Assembly: GCF_027943255.1 (NCBI RefSeq)
Contig: NC_072892.1
Location: 159,590,792 to 159,654,791 of the forward strand
Length of the DNA: 64,000 bases
DNA from: Anastrepha obliqua
Lineage: Eukaryota; Arthropoda; Insecta; Diptera; Tephritidae
Direction of reading: 5' to 3'
Made by a program: the position numbers and the translations under genes. Under the pieces are notes generated by a model, which was not told the DNA's origin, made no database searches, and worked only from the letters and a program-made list of their open reading frames with translations. Numbering within the stretch: position 1 is the first letter of the stretch; each line of letters begins with the position of its first letter. Below are positions 51,850 through 64,000 of the stretch, piece by piece.

Positions 51850-52733
51850 TAAAGGGTTTTCCAATAGCAGGTGTTATTTTGAACAGACCGCTATTTCGGT
51901 AGATGCCACTTTTGAAGCTGTCGTTTTTTTATATTTGACGAGTAGAAACTACGTCATTAATAAAAATGGAACGATACACGCTTAAAAAACGCATTGAAAT
52001 TATTAAAATTCACTTTAAAAATGGTAAAAATTTGGCAGAGACGGTTCGTAAAACTCGAACATTTTCGGGTCATAGTGAAATTTCGAGCTGTTGGGACAAG
52101 TTAGTGATGTGAAGAATAAAACCCGTGCACGTCGCTCAAGAAAAGCCGAAAATCGGAAATATTGGTGTTGTAGCCAAAAGTGTTGAAGAAAACCCAGGTT
52201 TGTCCATTCCTCGTAGTTCTGTGGAATTACGCATTCCACAAACGTCATTGCGCCATATTTTGCATAAAGATTTGGGTCTTAAGGCTTATAAAGTCCAGTT
52301 AACACAAGAACTCAAGGCGGTCGATCATCAACAACGTTGTATCTTTGCTGATTGGGTCGTTGAAATGCATGAAAATTATCCGGAATTCCATTGAAATCTT
52401 GAGTGATGAGGCCATTTCCATCTCGGTGGCTTCGTCGGATTCTGAGGATCAGAAAATCCAAGAGTTATTGTTATTGAGAGGCGCTCTATCCTCAACGTGT
52501 GACTGTTTGGTGCGGTTTATGGTTCGGCGGAGTCATGGACCTTACTTTTTCGAAAATGCAGCTGTAACAACAGTTACCGTCAATGGATTGCGTTATCGAG
52601 AGATGATTAACGATGTTTTAAGGCCGGAATTGGATGGTATTGATCTGGACAACGTTTATTTTCAACAAGACTGCACTACGTGCCACACAAGCAACGAAAT
52701 ACGAAACGATAACACCTCTTATAGGAAAATCCT
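51850..52733 (+). mobile_element. DD41D transposon family B, deletion derivative copy 2
   Basis: Left end AAAGGGTTTTCCAATAGCAG, right end with the complement of AGGATTTTCCTATAAGAGGT. The decayed transposase starts MERYTLKKRIEIIKIHFKNG at 51966. It retains the second DNA-binding half (GNIGVVAKSVEENPGLSIPR, LRIPQTSLRHILHKDLGLKA, YKVQLTQELKAVDHQQRCIF), GPYFFENAAVTTVTVNGLRY and LDNVYFQQDCTTCHTSNE (QQDG altered to QQDC). It then ends at the right inverted end, like copy 1 at 9358. The first Asp region is scrambled (DEAISISVASSDSE). Confidence 0.8.
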
Positions 52734-53439
52734 ATATATTATTTTTGAATTCAAGTTCAACAAGTAAGGCAGGTTAAATTCAGTCTAGGCCGAACTTTAT
52801 ATATTCGCGCATATTTTAGAAAAATTTAATTTGGCTGGCTGACTGTTATTTCTTGGCATCAAACAAACTCACAGATAATCAGAGTTATAGCTTTTGACAT
52901 CAGACAGACGGACTGAAAATTTAGTCTTAATATATGAAGAGTGGGCGTGAATTTATTTTTGAATTTATTTTATCCGATCTTAATAACATTCATGTCGGGG
53001 TAATACATTACCAAGTTTGGGCGAGTTGGATAGAGGAATGTGGTATTAAATCGAGTCAGACGCTAATTAAGTATCTCCCGGTTCACAAACCAGAGCCATT
53101 CAAACTTTTAAGAGGTTGTTAATACATATTTGACTCAACCTAAGTCTCGCGAAAGCAGGGAAACTAAGATGGTGGCACTTTAGCAATCTGCACTCAGAAG
53201 GGACTCGAAGATATATTGAATATAAGCATACGGATTAACAGCGCACAGTACCTGGTACAAAATCAGCGTCGAGCTCGAGTGTTGGGGTTATGCTAGCCTT
53301 AGAAAGCCGGGATCCACTCACTCAGCCTCACTGAGCTAACTCGAGGGGCATTTATCAAAGGAAATTTCATTGTACAAGTACACCATTTTAAGGTGCCCTT
53401 ACTAGCTAAGGTCATCAGTATCATTTAGAAATGATGAAC
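52734..53439. other. Spacer
   Basis: No recognised gene. It may include the 3' end of the minus-strand LINE that follows (about 53300-53440). Confidence 0.35.
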
Positions 53440-53993
53440 CAAAGTATCTAAACCTAGTGGCATGTCACGTTGGGCAGTAACAGAGAAGATGTCTAACGGA
53501 CCCTTCCTCCTCCTCATTCTTGTAGCTTCTGCAATAGTCGAAATGAGGTACGTTCAATCTTTGAGACAGTGGCCTGTGATCAAAGCAACTAACATAGAGA
53601 TGATTTTTCTTTGAACGATTAGGTAACGCCTTTGAGCGTCTAACGTACCATTGTGCTCCAAACTCTTTTTGTAGCATTACATGCCAGCTCGTGTTAGCTG
53701 AAGTAACTATGCTACTTGTACCACTCAGTTTGAAGGTTGAGAGGGGTATACCTACTATCACTTTATCAAGAGGGGGGCGAGTGGTAGTGCGCTCTCTAGC
53801 TAATTTGTCTGCCTTACAATGCGTCGCCACTTATATCAAATGGATGCGGAAATATTTTGCGATTTCGTTAAGAGGCGCTCGGAATTTGCGAGCAATGATG
53901 GAATTAGAGACAGCCCCACTAAGAGATTTAATGGCCGCATGGCTATCGGCTCTTTTCTCATCATCAGAGGCTGTGGTACAGATGATAAAAATC
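53440..53993 (-). pseudogene. R1-type LINE, RNase H and C-terminal tail
   Basis: Minus strand: RADSHAAIKSLSGAVSNSII (about 53880-53940), ARKFRAPLNEIAKYFRIHLI, then in the next frame MATHCKADKLARERTTTRPP (HxxNExAD altered to HCKADKLAR). The C-terminal part follows: LQKEFGAQWYVRRSKALPNR, PHFDYCRSYKNEEEEGSVRH and LLCYCPT, with the knuckle C..C..H..C. Cut upstream by a mariner. Upstream coding may continue beyond the SINE at 55255-55560 (ILFDGSHS-like, weak). Confidence 0.75.
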
Positions 53994-54917
<924 letters not shown>

Positions 54918-54921
54918 TAAA

Positions 54922-55249
54922 ATAAATATTGTAAATAATTGGCGAGTACACTTCTGTTAAGTGTTTAGCCGAGCTTCTCCTCCTATTTGTGGTAGGCGTT
55001 TTGATGTTGTTCCACAAATGGAGGGACCTATAGTTTTAAGCCGACTCCGAATGGCAAATGATTTTCATCAGGATCTTTTTAGTAGCAGAAATACATTCGA
55101 AGGCTTGCTATTGCCTGCGGAGGGGCGACCGCTATTAGAAAAAACTGTTTATATAATATTATTTGATGTTCATACGCGGAGATTCGAAACTACGCTCTCT
55201 CTGAACTCCGAATGGTGGTCACGCTTAAACCCATTTCGCTACGGCGGCC
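54922..55249 (-). mobile_element. tRNA-derived SINE, copy j (near full length)
   Basis: Head at 55249 (complement of TGGCCGCCGTAGCGAAATGG), B-box region TTTCGAATCTCCG complement at about 55180. The full body (complements of 'taatagcggtcgcccctccg', 'tttgtggaacaacatcaaaa', 'ccacaaataggaggagaagc') and an AATAAATATTGTAAATAATT tail at 54922-54941. It directly adjoins the mariner right end. Confidence 0.88.
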
Positions 55250-58200
55250 AATGATACAATAAAGATTTTCAGGCACTCCTTGACTAATTTCGAACGCACT
55301 ATCTGTGCCCCTAGGGTCTTCATTTACGAATGTGAGCCATCAAATAAAATGTTCCAATTGATTTTTATTGGGTCCAAGCAGATGCTTCTGCAACCCCATC
55401 CAATACCTAATCAACCTGCTCATGGAGGATCTGAAGGTTTATGGAAGGGTTGATTGGAGTCTTCTACAAGTATCTTCATATTAGGATTATTATTAAGCTG
55501 CCGGATCACTGCCATATTTTCCAAGTGGCGATAGCTAACTTATGTGCGAGTAATACTTTAGAAGGCGACAAATATTTATTTTGATAAGCTGTAAAGTACA
55601 TTAATTCAAATAGTGATTTAAATTATTGTTGTTCGAACCCATTGAAATATGCGCTGGCTAATATTGTAATAAATATATTACATTGTTTTTCCATGGCTCT
55701 GTGCTCTTGATAAACTTATTTAAATCGACTTAATACTTTCTACACATCCAGCGCTTAATTTTTGGGCTTAAGAGTAATACAGTTAAATAATTAAATCTTC
55801 AAAGCTGCATGTAGCGTAGGCATATTTATTAATAGCCATTGAAGGAAAGTAAAAAATTGATTTATGAAAGTGAAAGTAATCTGTTAAATAACCAATCATT
55901 TTTAAGAAACAAATGAAGTCAAACTGGCAACTTTGCCAATATGTCCGATTAGTCAGCTTCAATGGTTAAATACGGCATGTCGCCCGTTACACTTTCGTCC
56001 GGCGGCCGGACAAAATTCCAGTTTTCAACATTGTTGAAATAAAAATTTGATAATGCAGATGTTTTCTTAAATATTCAAGGCAGACTTCCTGAAAATATTA
56101 CTTAATTTAAAAAAAATTTCATTGTAGTTTTTTGACTTTAAACATGAAATTGTATGCAAATCGTACTTCATACAAGAGTTTCATTTTCATGTCTGCAAAT
56201 AAATATTACCATTTGATTGTTAATCAAATATTGAAAAAAAAAAAAAAATTGAATATATTAACGGAAACAGTAATAATTCTCTTAAGTTGTGGTACAAAAT
56301 CCAATTTTTTTTTTTTGAAATTTCAAAATTTTTTGAAGTTTTTTTTTTTAAAGATCATTTTTTCGAGTGGTCCACACCGGTCCACTTGAAATCAACGTGA
56401 GTTATGTAGCCACATATTTCAGCTATGCTCTCAAACTGAAACCTGTTGCGCAAAGTTGCGCAAATTAAAAATAATGTAGCATTTGTGCATTTACCCACAG
56501 GCAAAACGTTACATATGGCTTATGCAATTTTGTGTAAAAGACAGAAAAAGACATCACAGACCCCATCAGCATTAACAGACAACTAAAAAAAAAAATTTCA
56601 TTAAAAAAACAAATTTTTTTTTCAAAAAAGGTTCTTGCGCTTTTAAATTTGAAAAATGATCCAGCCTCAGAAAACAGCTCATCAGAAACCGAGGATTCTG
56701 AATCATAAAAAAAAAATTAAAAATTAAAAACAAAAAAACCACTAAATATCCAAAAAAAATTTAAAAACTAAAACAAAACAAAAATTAAAAAATTAAAAAT
56801 AAAAAAAAACATTAAAAATTTAAAATAAGAAAAAATTTTAAAATTAAAAACAAAAAAAGAAAAAATACCAAATAAAAAAAATCTAAAAACAAAAAAAAAA
56901 TTAGGAGAGAATAACCTTACCGTAAACCTCCACGTGGTACTCTCTGGGATCGTGAAAAATGTAAAAATGAACTCACCAGCTAATTACGGAAGTAAAAATG
57001 TATTTATAGTATTCAATGAATTTAAAATTTGCTAAAACTAAGGTCAGATTCGTCAACACTGATCCTTAAAACCCCTAAATATATATTTTCAGCTTAATTA
57101 AATGAGTTTTTGAATTTTGTCCGCCAACGCCTTCTGGTCGGGCCACTGTGCGTTGGTGTGATAAGATATTTTATTTTAAAAATGGGTAATTCTTGACACA
57201 AAAAGATGGCGTTTTGAAATTTTATGACTGAAATTTTATGAATTTAAATTAAAATAAAAAAATAGCTGCTTTTTTACTATGCAAAAAGGGCATTTAGAGA
57301 ATTTCCTAGGAAGCAAATTAAGGCACTTAAAAGACGTCACGTTTTTGATCTTCGCAATCAAGAGACATAAAAATAAGAAGCACATCAAAACCTGGCAGAC
57401 ATAAAGACATAAATGCTACGCTTCCAATTTCCCACAATTTCTAAATTTCCAAGAATAATAAAGTGTGCTGCTTTAGGTGACAATTAAGTGGCCTGTGACC
57501 AGATTAGCGGCGCTTAGCAACAGTGAGTTGAGTTTAATTTCGCTGTACACCTTGGCGTATGATTAACACGGAACTTCAATATGGAGAAAGTTTGAACTGC
57601 AGTATGAAGAATAGATTGATTTTCTGCATAAAGATACTTTCCTACTTATATATTTAACGCTGTTTTCAGTATTCCAGCTGACATTTTATGTATTAATATT
57701 TTTTATTATCATTATTTTTTTTTTTACTTGATTTTCAATGAATTCTTGCTATAACTTGCAATTTCAGCTCAATTTCTTTTATTCACCACTGGTACCTGAT
57801 TTCTAAACAAAAAACTAAATTCAGCGCGCATAAAAAAGCAACACAATTTCTGTGTAAGCCCTCAACTGCCAATACTAGTGTTTATTACAGCACTTTTAAT
57901 CAACAAAAACATTCACCAATCGATCATTGTATGGCAGTAGTGGCAGCAGTCCATAGTTAGGGTTAATAAACATTCCAACACGTCCATCGCACAACACGAA
58001 ATTTGTTGGTATATGTATGATCATTCACATCATAACGCCCACCGTACAAAGCGCATGGTGCCATCAGCTTTTCGATGCCACTGATGTCGAGCGCATTGAA
58101 ATGTCAAAGGAAAATGTTCGATTCAATTTATTGATACACCAATGCGCCATCTGTACCTGTGTACAGGCAGATTTAATTATCTTGCAATAAATGATGGCGA

Positions 58201-58499
58201 AATGTCATGTAAGGTTAGAAATCATCCCATAATAAAAAAGCGCAGCGAGAACACTGTACATATACCGTTAGGACATACATATCATACTATAAGAAAGTGT
58301 AGTGTTAACAAATGCATATATGCAAGTAGAGGTGTGTGTTTTCAAGCGAAATTAAAATTCACATACCTTAAAACAGTTTTCGTACTTTCCCCTTCATAAT
58401 TAAAAAAAAATATTTTTAAACATCTTTTTTATAATTTTTCAGTTTATAGTAGGGTGAGGTTACATTCTGAGTGCGTCAGTTTTAGTTAAATTTTACAAA
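55250..58499. other. AT-rich spacer with one possible coding remnant
   Basis: No clear gene. 56538-56708 is open on the plus strand for 57 codons ending in an acidic tail (LNLKNDPASENSSSETEDSE, then S and stop). An overlapping frame just upstream gives LPTGKTLHMAYAILCKRQKK. The strand is then extremely A-rich to about 56900. A 14-bp inverted match GACAAAATTC with GGCGG context stands at 56001-56018 and 57112-57125 and could frame a decayed DNA transposon. 57170-58499 holds nothing recognised; the open stretch 58142-58399 is unassigned. Confidence 0.35.
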
Positions 58500-60160
58500 T
58501 TTATGTATATCTTGGCATGGTAGGAGGTAGGTGAAATGGCTGAAGTACTACTTTGGCACCCCTCAAGTAGCGCTGATACTATTGTGAGACCTCCAACAGG
58601 CAAATATCTACAGCCAGCCAGTGCTATTGATGAATTGCAGAAGATTGATGGGATTCAGGTTATCGCATTGCACCAGGCTGTTGAAGAAAGGAGCACCTAG
58701 TTATCTCAATCGTCTAGCTGCCAAGCCTGGACATTTACAGAGAAAGTGCTCAACAGTCTTTTTCTCTGAAAGCTGTGGGGACCAGCTTCTGCAAGCGCAT
58801 TAATTGGTACACCCTGTCCAATGGTAAACACAGCGACAAGTTTGGAAATTGAATGGCGTGGAGTCCCCAGCACTTTTCTGAGTCCTCCTTCTATTGTAGT
58901 GGAGCCAAAGCTTTTCCAACATAGCACATAAAGAAATTAAACTTAATCGTGCAATTCCCCTTTAACAAAAGTCAGTGGGATACCGATGATCGGGTAGGAG
59001 ATCTCTGAGACCAATTTTAGTCCCCTTCCTGGCAAGCGCGTCAACAATTTCGTATCCCTCTATATTCCTATCTCTTGGAATCCAGATCAGAGAAATTTTA
59101 CCTTGCCACCCAAGAGATTTGCTCTCCTCTTTACAGGAGTTGACTAGTTTGGATCTGCATCATGACGTCGTCAGAACCTTAATCGCGGCTGACTATCGAA
59201 TAAAATGTTAATGCATGCCTGAAGGATGGCAAGAGCCTAGCAGTATTTGGAAAATATAAGGAAATATATCGTCAGCCGCGAATGGATTGGTGCGTCACTA
59301 CCATTCGAAAGACGTAGACTCGAATCTCCACGAATCACCAAAATGAAGAAAAGGCTTTTTCTAATAGCGGTCGACCCACGGCAGGCAATGGCAAACCTCC
59401 GAGTGTATTTCTGCCATGAAAAAGCACCTCATAAAAAATATCTGCCGTTTAGAGTCGACTTGAAACTGCGTAGGTCCTTCCATTTGTGGAACAACATTAA
59501 GACGCACACCACAAATAGGAGGAGGAGCTCGGCCAAACACCCAAAAAGGGAGTAAGCGTCAATTATATATATTTGTATATATATATAAATTGGAGCCAGT
59601 GAAGACAGCGTTACCAGCTTCTGTGCAGATTTCCCTCGTTCCCTGTCTACATGGACATATCGCTCTGGCACGACCCTCAAACTCCAATATGTGGATAGAA
59701 ACATCTGCCCGAAGTTCCGGTGTTAGCTGCCTAAGGGATTTCCCTCCAGAGGCCAACCTCCTTTAACCTGATTGCACTTTGAGCAGCAATGGAAATAACG
59801 TAAAAGTCGATGGGAAGTAGCGATATTATAGCCCTTCCGAAGAGTTCCCACCTAACAAGGCATCCATACGTTAAAATTGGCAGAACTACTACTTTGTACA
59901 TCCAAAGCACGACCTGTGGCCTAAGTCCTCATTTTTCATCGAACATCGATTTTCAGGAGTATAAAGCTATACTGCCCTTCTTTACCCGATTTTTAATGTC
60001 TGGCTTCCAATGGAGTATCAATCCAAGATGCCTAACCTCCGATGAAAGTGTTGTTTAATTTGCGAAGTATAAAGAGTGGAGGTTAATATTTGCTGGTAAA
60101 TAGCATCAGTTTCTTTTTCTCAGAATCTTTTTCACGATTGGCAGGCCAGTGACTGAATAC
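58500..60160 (-). pseudogene. LOA/R1-like LINE split by a SINE
   Basis: Minus strand, upstream of the SINE (60160-59591): MYKVVVLPILTYGCLVRWEL-like (about 59860-59915), LPIDFYVISIAAQSAIRLKE-like, QLTPELRADVSIHILEFEGR, RAICPCRQGTREICTEAGNA and VFTGSN, the RNase H start. Downstream of the SINE (59267-58500): the RNase H remainder (SSSVKRS..KSLGWQGKISLIWI-like, RNIEGYEIVDALARKG-like), MLCWKSFGSTTIEGGLRKVL, GTPRHSISKLVAVFTIGQGV and a decayed knuckle. The 3' untranslated part ends with the complement of CATTTCACCTACCTCCTACC at about 58520. Confidence 0.78.
59268..59590 (+). mobile_element. tRNA-derived SINE, copy k, inside the LINE
   Basis: Head CAGCCGCGAATGGATTGGTG, B-box-like GACTCGAATCTCCACG at about 59327. 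The complete body includes 'tctaatagcggtcgacccac', 'gcaatggcaaacctccgagt', 'catttgtggaacaacattaa' and 'gacgcacaccacaaatagga', and the tail is AATTATATATATTTGTATAT. It interrupts the LINE within RNase H after TGSN. Confidence 0.88.
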
Positions 60161-61109
60161 AGCCAGTAAAATTTCCAAAATCTCAGCCATGACCGAGGGA
60201 AATCGTATCGATACCATTAGGATGCACTTGTCATCCCACTTTTCAAAAATTTTTAAATATTAAAGCGGTTTTAAATAGCGTCTTGAACAATTTCAAATAT
60301 ATTTATTTCTATTTTTATCCGTTAGACTATTCATAGTATCCCTTAAATGAAAAAAGATAACAGCCAGCTTTACTAGTAATTCCCTGCTTACACAGATATA
60401 CACTATTTTTTCAACTAAATAATTTTAGCTGCCTCATGTCGTTTTTAATTGAATTTAACTTGAACATTTATGATATTAGTCGACTAAGTCCCCTTAGATT
60501 TATTAATGTTCATTTCAATTGAGCGCATGTAAATCATATTAATACAGCCAAAGTCAAAACATAGCAAATACACACACACACACACACACGCACACATGCT
60601 CTTAATAGCCAACCTTCTTTTTAGCAGAACGAACTGAACATTCAAATGCTTACTGCTTCCTTCGGTTAATAACATCACAGCACTTAATAGCAGAAACTGT
60701 TATTAGCACTAACATTCCACTCAATGTTAAAGTAATCTTTATGTTATTTGAGTGTTCCGCAAGTTCCATCTGTTACCAGAGAATGTTCACTAACATTGTT
60801 CCCAAATATTCTCTACTGTTACACTTAAGCTATGCTAACATATAAATGTACGTGTTGGTGTTAAAATATGTACATAAGTAAAGTTAAGAATCAAGAAAAA
60901 ACAACAACACTGTAATGCAGAAGTGGATACAAGTATTTCAACTTGGCTTTTTGGAGGTCAGAGCAAAATCTTAATTTTATGTCCAACGGTGTTTTTCAGA
61001 CATATAGGGATACCTTTCAAGCCAGCTGTCCAAGTAAATATACACTACAAAATAAATATTTAAGGACTTGCCAACTGAACAGTATTTAAAAGTAACAATA
61101 TTTTATTCG
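60161..61109. other. AT-rich spacer with a (CA)n run
   Basis: (CA)n of about 12 units at 60570-60596. No gene recognised. Confidence 0.5.
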
Positions 61110-61690
61110 ATATTTATGATATTCGATAACTCTTTAAATTCGCGCAGAGTCCGAGCAATAGGTCCATTGGGCTCGAAATTCGTTTTGAATATTTCGAGAT
61201 GAAAGGGTAATAGCTTCGTAAAGTTCTCGCTGGAATCAGAAAGTTAATGCGTTGCAAAAGAATCGCACAATCAATGTTACCCTGAATTAAATTAAATATA
61301 AAAGAAACCGATAGAATGCACCTTCGGCACTCAAGCGACTTTAATACAATTAATAACAAGCGGGAGCTATAAGAGGGGTATGGGACACTAAATTTTATTT
61401 AAGAAACATCTTTGGTACCCGCTCCATTCTTGTGATAGCAAATTAATGATAAATACTCGAAATAAATGAAGCATATTCCCCTCTAGATCGAACAAACGCG
61501 GTAAACAGTAATTTTATAATGTAAGGGTCTGAGAAGTTTGAACTGTTACGTATAACAAAGTCCAACATGGAATATGATTTTGAGATGATAAAACTGATTT
61601 GAATTGAGAATGAAAAATTAGAGTCAAAAATTACTCCAAGGTCTTTGAACTCCTCCACAGCTTGGAAGACATTATTGGAGAATATAACGA
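61110..61690 (-). pseudogene. Jockey/CR1-like LINE, RT C-terminal end
   Basis: Minus strand: MEEFKDLGVIFDSNFSFSIQ, IISKSYSMLDFVIRNSSNFS, DPYIIKLLFTAFVRSRGEYA, SFISSIYH (61658-61443). After a frame change come LKSLECRRCILSVSFIFNLI, QGNIDCAILLQRINFLIPAR and TLRSYYPFISKYSKR, ending near 61114. DLGV.FDS...F..HI and L..RR...SV.F..dl..g.IDc..LL..I.F are the standard C-terminal words of Jockey/CR1-type RTs. 5' truncated. Confidence 0.78.
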
Positions 61691-61872
61691 GGTTTAGAGT
61701 AAATGACTTGAAAACATTTTTTTTTTATTTAAAGAGATACATGAATATGTACACCAAGAAACGAGTTTACTAAAGTCAACCAAAGCATATCTTCTTAGTT
61801 GTTTATGGGATTAGGGGTAATCGGAATTTTCAAAAAAAATGGATTTTTTTCGCCTTTTGTTGAAGTATAATA
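61691..61872. other. Short spacer
   Basis: Nothing recognised between the LINE fragment and the mariner left end. Confidence 0.4.
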
Positions 61873-63096
61873 TCAGGTCAGTCCATAAGTTCATGCGTTT
61901 TTAAAGGTGCTTTAAAAATTAATAAAAAAGATGTTTAAGGTATTTATTAGTCAATGTTTTCCCAACGTTTAGGCAAATTTTTAATTCCTGCTCAAAAAAT
62001 TGTTTGTCCTTGGAGCTAAAATACGCTTCGATATCCCTTTTTATAGCTTCTTTTGAGGAGTAGTTCTTGTTACTCATATGGGATTGAAATCCACGGAAAA
62101 GGTGATAATCACAAGGTGCAATATCCGGAGAGTATGGTGGATGCGGCATTAGCTCCCATCCGAGTTCGTTCAGCTTGCCTAATGTTTGCCTTGTGGTGTG
62201 AGGACTTGTGTTGTTGTGATGAAACAAAACTTTGCGTCTATTCACTAAAGACGGTCGATTTTTTTATGTACCTCATTCAGTTTGATAGCTGATGGGAATA
62301 ATAATCAGCAGTTATCGTCTGGTTTGGTTCATAATAAACAATACCCGCCATATCCCACCAAATAGACAGGATAATCTTCTTGGGGTGAAGGCCATCTCTA
62401 GGGGTCGGTTCTGGTGTTTCATCTTTATCTAAACATTGGCGTTTGCGAACAGGATTATTTTAAAGGACCCATTTTCCATTACAAGTATCGATACGGTTCA
62501 AAAAACTTTCATTTTCAAGCCGTTGTAGCAGCTGAGAACACACATTCTTTCTCTGCTGAAGGTTGGCGACGGAAAGTCTATGCGGAACCCATTTTCCCAG
62601 CTTTGAAACCTTTCACAACTGAACCAGGTTCCTGTTAACTGTTCCATGCGATGAATTTAACCTCTGAGCTATCATGTCGACTGTCAAATCGGGCTCAGCT
62701 TCCACGAGTTCGAGCAAGGCGTGGGAGTTAAAGACTTCAGGACGACCAGCGCGCTGGGGAGCCTCCACTTCGGTATTTTGAACACCACTTTTGCGCAGTT
62801 CTTACACTCACGGTATCTCCTCCGTGAACAGTGTTTATTTCTGCAGCAGCAGTTGTTGCATTTTTACCACTTTTATAAAAAAAATACAAAATATGCCTCT
62901 TATACGCGTTCGAAGATTCCATTTTATTTTTTAACAACTCATGCTTCTATCCGCGATTAAAATTACTTGTTGAATGCACGATATCAAAGAAAATATAAAT
63001 AGTTCCTTTATATTCCGCGAAAAATTTTTTGTATGCAAAAATCGTACAAAAGTGAAATGATGGGTAAAATACGCACGAACTTATGGACTAACCTGA
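61873..63096 (-). mobile_element. mariner, nearly full length, inactive
   Basis: 1,224 bp. Inverted ends of 26 bp match at 24 positions (left TCAGGTCAGTCCATAAGTTC, right inward TCAGGTTAGTCCATAAGTTC). TA at 61871-61872 and 63097-63098. Minus-strand transposase: MESSNAYKRHILYFFYKSGK with HTVHGGDTVSVRTAQKWCSK-like (DNA-binding), a broken centre, then MNRRKVLFHHNNTSPHTTRQ, LGWELMPHPPYSPDIAPCDY and HLFRGFQSHMSNKNYSSKEA, ending at about 61925. The second catalytic Asp of HHDN is Asn here; the third (APCD) is kept. Two or more frame breaks in the centre. Length is normal for mariner (about 1.2-1.3 kb). Confidence 0.88.
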
Positions 63097-63098
63097 TA

Positions 63099-63910
63099 TA
63101 TCCTTTCGCTTGCGTGATCATTTCCACGTATATCAATCCGAATTCGGGGCAGTCTCAGAAAGCCTTTTAGCGCTAAATGAAATCGTAGTCACTGTTAGAA
63201 AAATCTTCATTTACTCTTATAGTCAGGTAGCTCTGAAATTGCTCCTATCAAGCAAACACTCCTCTAAGATACTAAAAGAATGTTATAAATTATTAAAAAT
63301 TAATTTTCTATTAAACTACTTTGGGTGCCAGGACATAGTAGCATTAAAGGTAGGACAGTTGGCTAGATTGGGCGCTTCGCTTCAAATTAGTCAGGACAGG
63401 GTCGACATATCCATGCTCTTGCCAACACGTAAACTTTTACTGTTACACATTTCAACTGGAAATAGTTAAACACCTGCGCTCTCAGTAGACAAACGTGGCC
63501 CGAATGAAACATGGATCGCACTAAGAGTTTACTAAAATTAAGTAGGAAGGATCTAATAATGGTAGTAGTTGTGCTATCTGGGCACTTTTTAATAGGAAGA
63601 CATGCCAGGGAATTAGAGATACCATCCAATAATTATTGTACAAGCTATCAGAGTAGAAGAGAAAGAGACAATCGAACACCTTCTATGCCGATGCATGGCC
63701 CCGTGTAGAAGACGGCTGAGATTGCTCGGTATCGCTGTCTGGACAGCATTTCGGATGTATCGAAACTCAAACTAGCTAGTATAGCCAGTTTTTTAAAGGG
63801 TATAAAATAATTCACAGAAGACCAAGTAGAGTAAGAATAGAATAGTTCCGGTGGTATCGCAAGGAACCTCTAACTGGCCTAGGTGCGTCGAAGGACAGGC
63901 GTTTCGCCTA
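63099..63910 (+). pseudogene. R1/I-group LINE, RNase H and C-terminal end
   Basis: Plus strand pieces: VYQSEFGAVSESLLALNEIV and YSYSQVALKLLLSSKHSSKI (SDSQA altered to SYSQV), an LLWVPGHSSIKG-like segment (about 63315-63350), GQLARLGASLQISQDRVD. After frame changes come VVVLSGHFLIGRHARELEIP, SNNYCTSYQSRRERDNRTPS and CRCMAPCRRRLRLLGIAV-like. The knuckle pattern is decayed. The 3' untranslated part includes GCGTTTCGCCTAACCTAACC. Confidence 0.72.
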
Positions 63911-64000
63911 ACCTAACCTAAACCAAATCAAGTGATTCGGTCAAATTCACTGAGGGCATAATAGCAACTGGCGCATGTCGCCACCTTCTGTATCCATTCC
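63911..64000. other. Window edge
   Basis: Nothing recognised. Confidence 0.3.

Noticed and set aside
60570..60596. (CA)n as a special signal
   Set aside because: Ordinary dinucleotide microsatellite.

Overview
The window is AT-rich eukaryotic DNA with no operons, no bacterial gene structure and no intact single-copy host gene that I can recognise. It is a dense graveyard of insect-type transposable elements: mariner, DD41D Tc1/mariner relatives, Tc1 with doubled subterminal repeats, a Transib-like element, Helentron fragments, Jockey, RTE and R1/LOA/I-group LINEs, and a tRNA-derived SINE. Together with tatgta- and (CA)n-rich spacers, this suggests a fly (Diptera). From memory of similar repeats I would guess a tephritid fruit fly, but that is an inference and not shown here. 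I saw no LTR retrotransposon.

Layout. 0-5 kb: AT-rich spacer, the left end of a TTAA-type MITE relative, a 19-bp tandem repeat and a minus-strand LINE (RT end plus RNase H). 5-10 kb: a Tc1 fragment fused to a Jockey RT end, a nearly intact DD41D transposon with one frameshift, a SINE, an internally deleted RTE and a DD41D deletion derivative. 11.6-13.8 kb: one RTE inside another, then an R1-type LINE piece. 14.1-15.3 kb: tRNA-like sequence, a SINE and a small Helentron-like unit with an open endonuclease ORF. 15.3-23.6 kb: back-to-back LINE fragments with SINE and Tc1/mariner insertions. 23.6-26.9 kb: AT-rich spacer, one candidate host exon and a 0.73-kb hexanucleotide array. 28.5-29.9 kb: a Transib-like element. 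30.4-36.6 kb: LINE fragments, an inverted SINE pair and a foldback element. 36.7-43.7 kb: two nests, a MITE split by an RTE LINE, and a DD41D element holding an RTE LINE (itself carrying a foldback) and a mariner. 45-55 kb: LINEs, SINEs, a TTAA MITE and more DD41D and mariner copies. 55-58.5 kb: AT-rich spacer. 58.5-64 kb: a LINE with a nested SINE, a Jockey end, a mariner and a final LINE end.

Interaction of parts. Insertion order can be read from target-site duplications. SINE copies lie inside LINEs and inside a DNA transposon. RTE copies with AAG-repeat tails carry 10-16 bp duplications. TA-flanked elements can be removed on paper to restore LINE coding. The SINE was probably mobilised by LINE machinery, but which LINE drove it cannot be told from this window.

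Two items deserve most attention. One is the 1.37-kb Transib-like element: its right end reads CACAGTG, the same as the V(D)J signal heptamer, and it has a 5-bp duplication and an open transposase-N-terminus-like ORF. The other is the abundant tRNA-derived SINE family.
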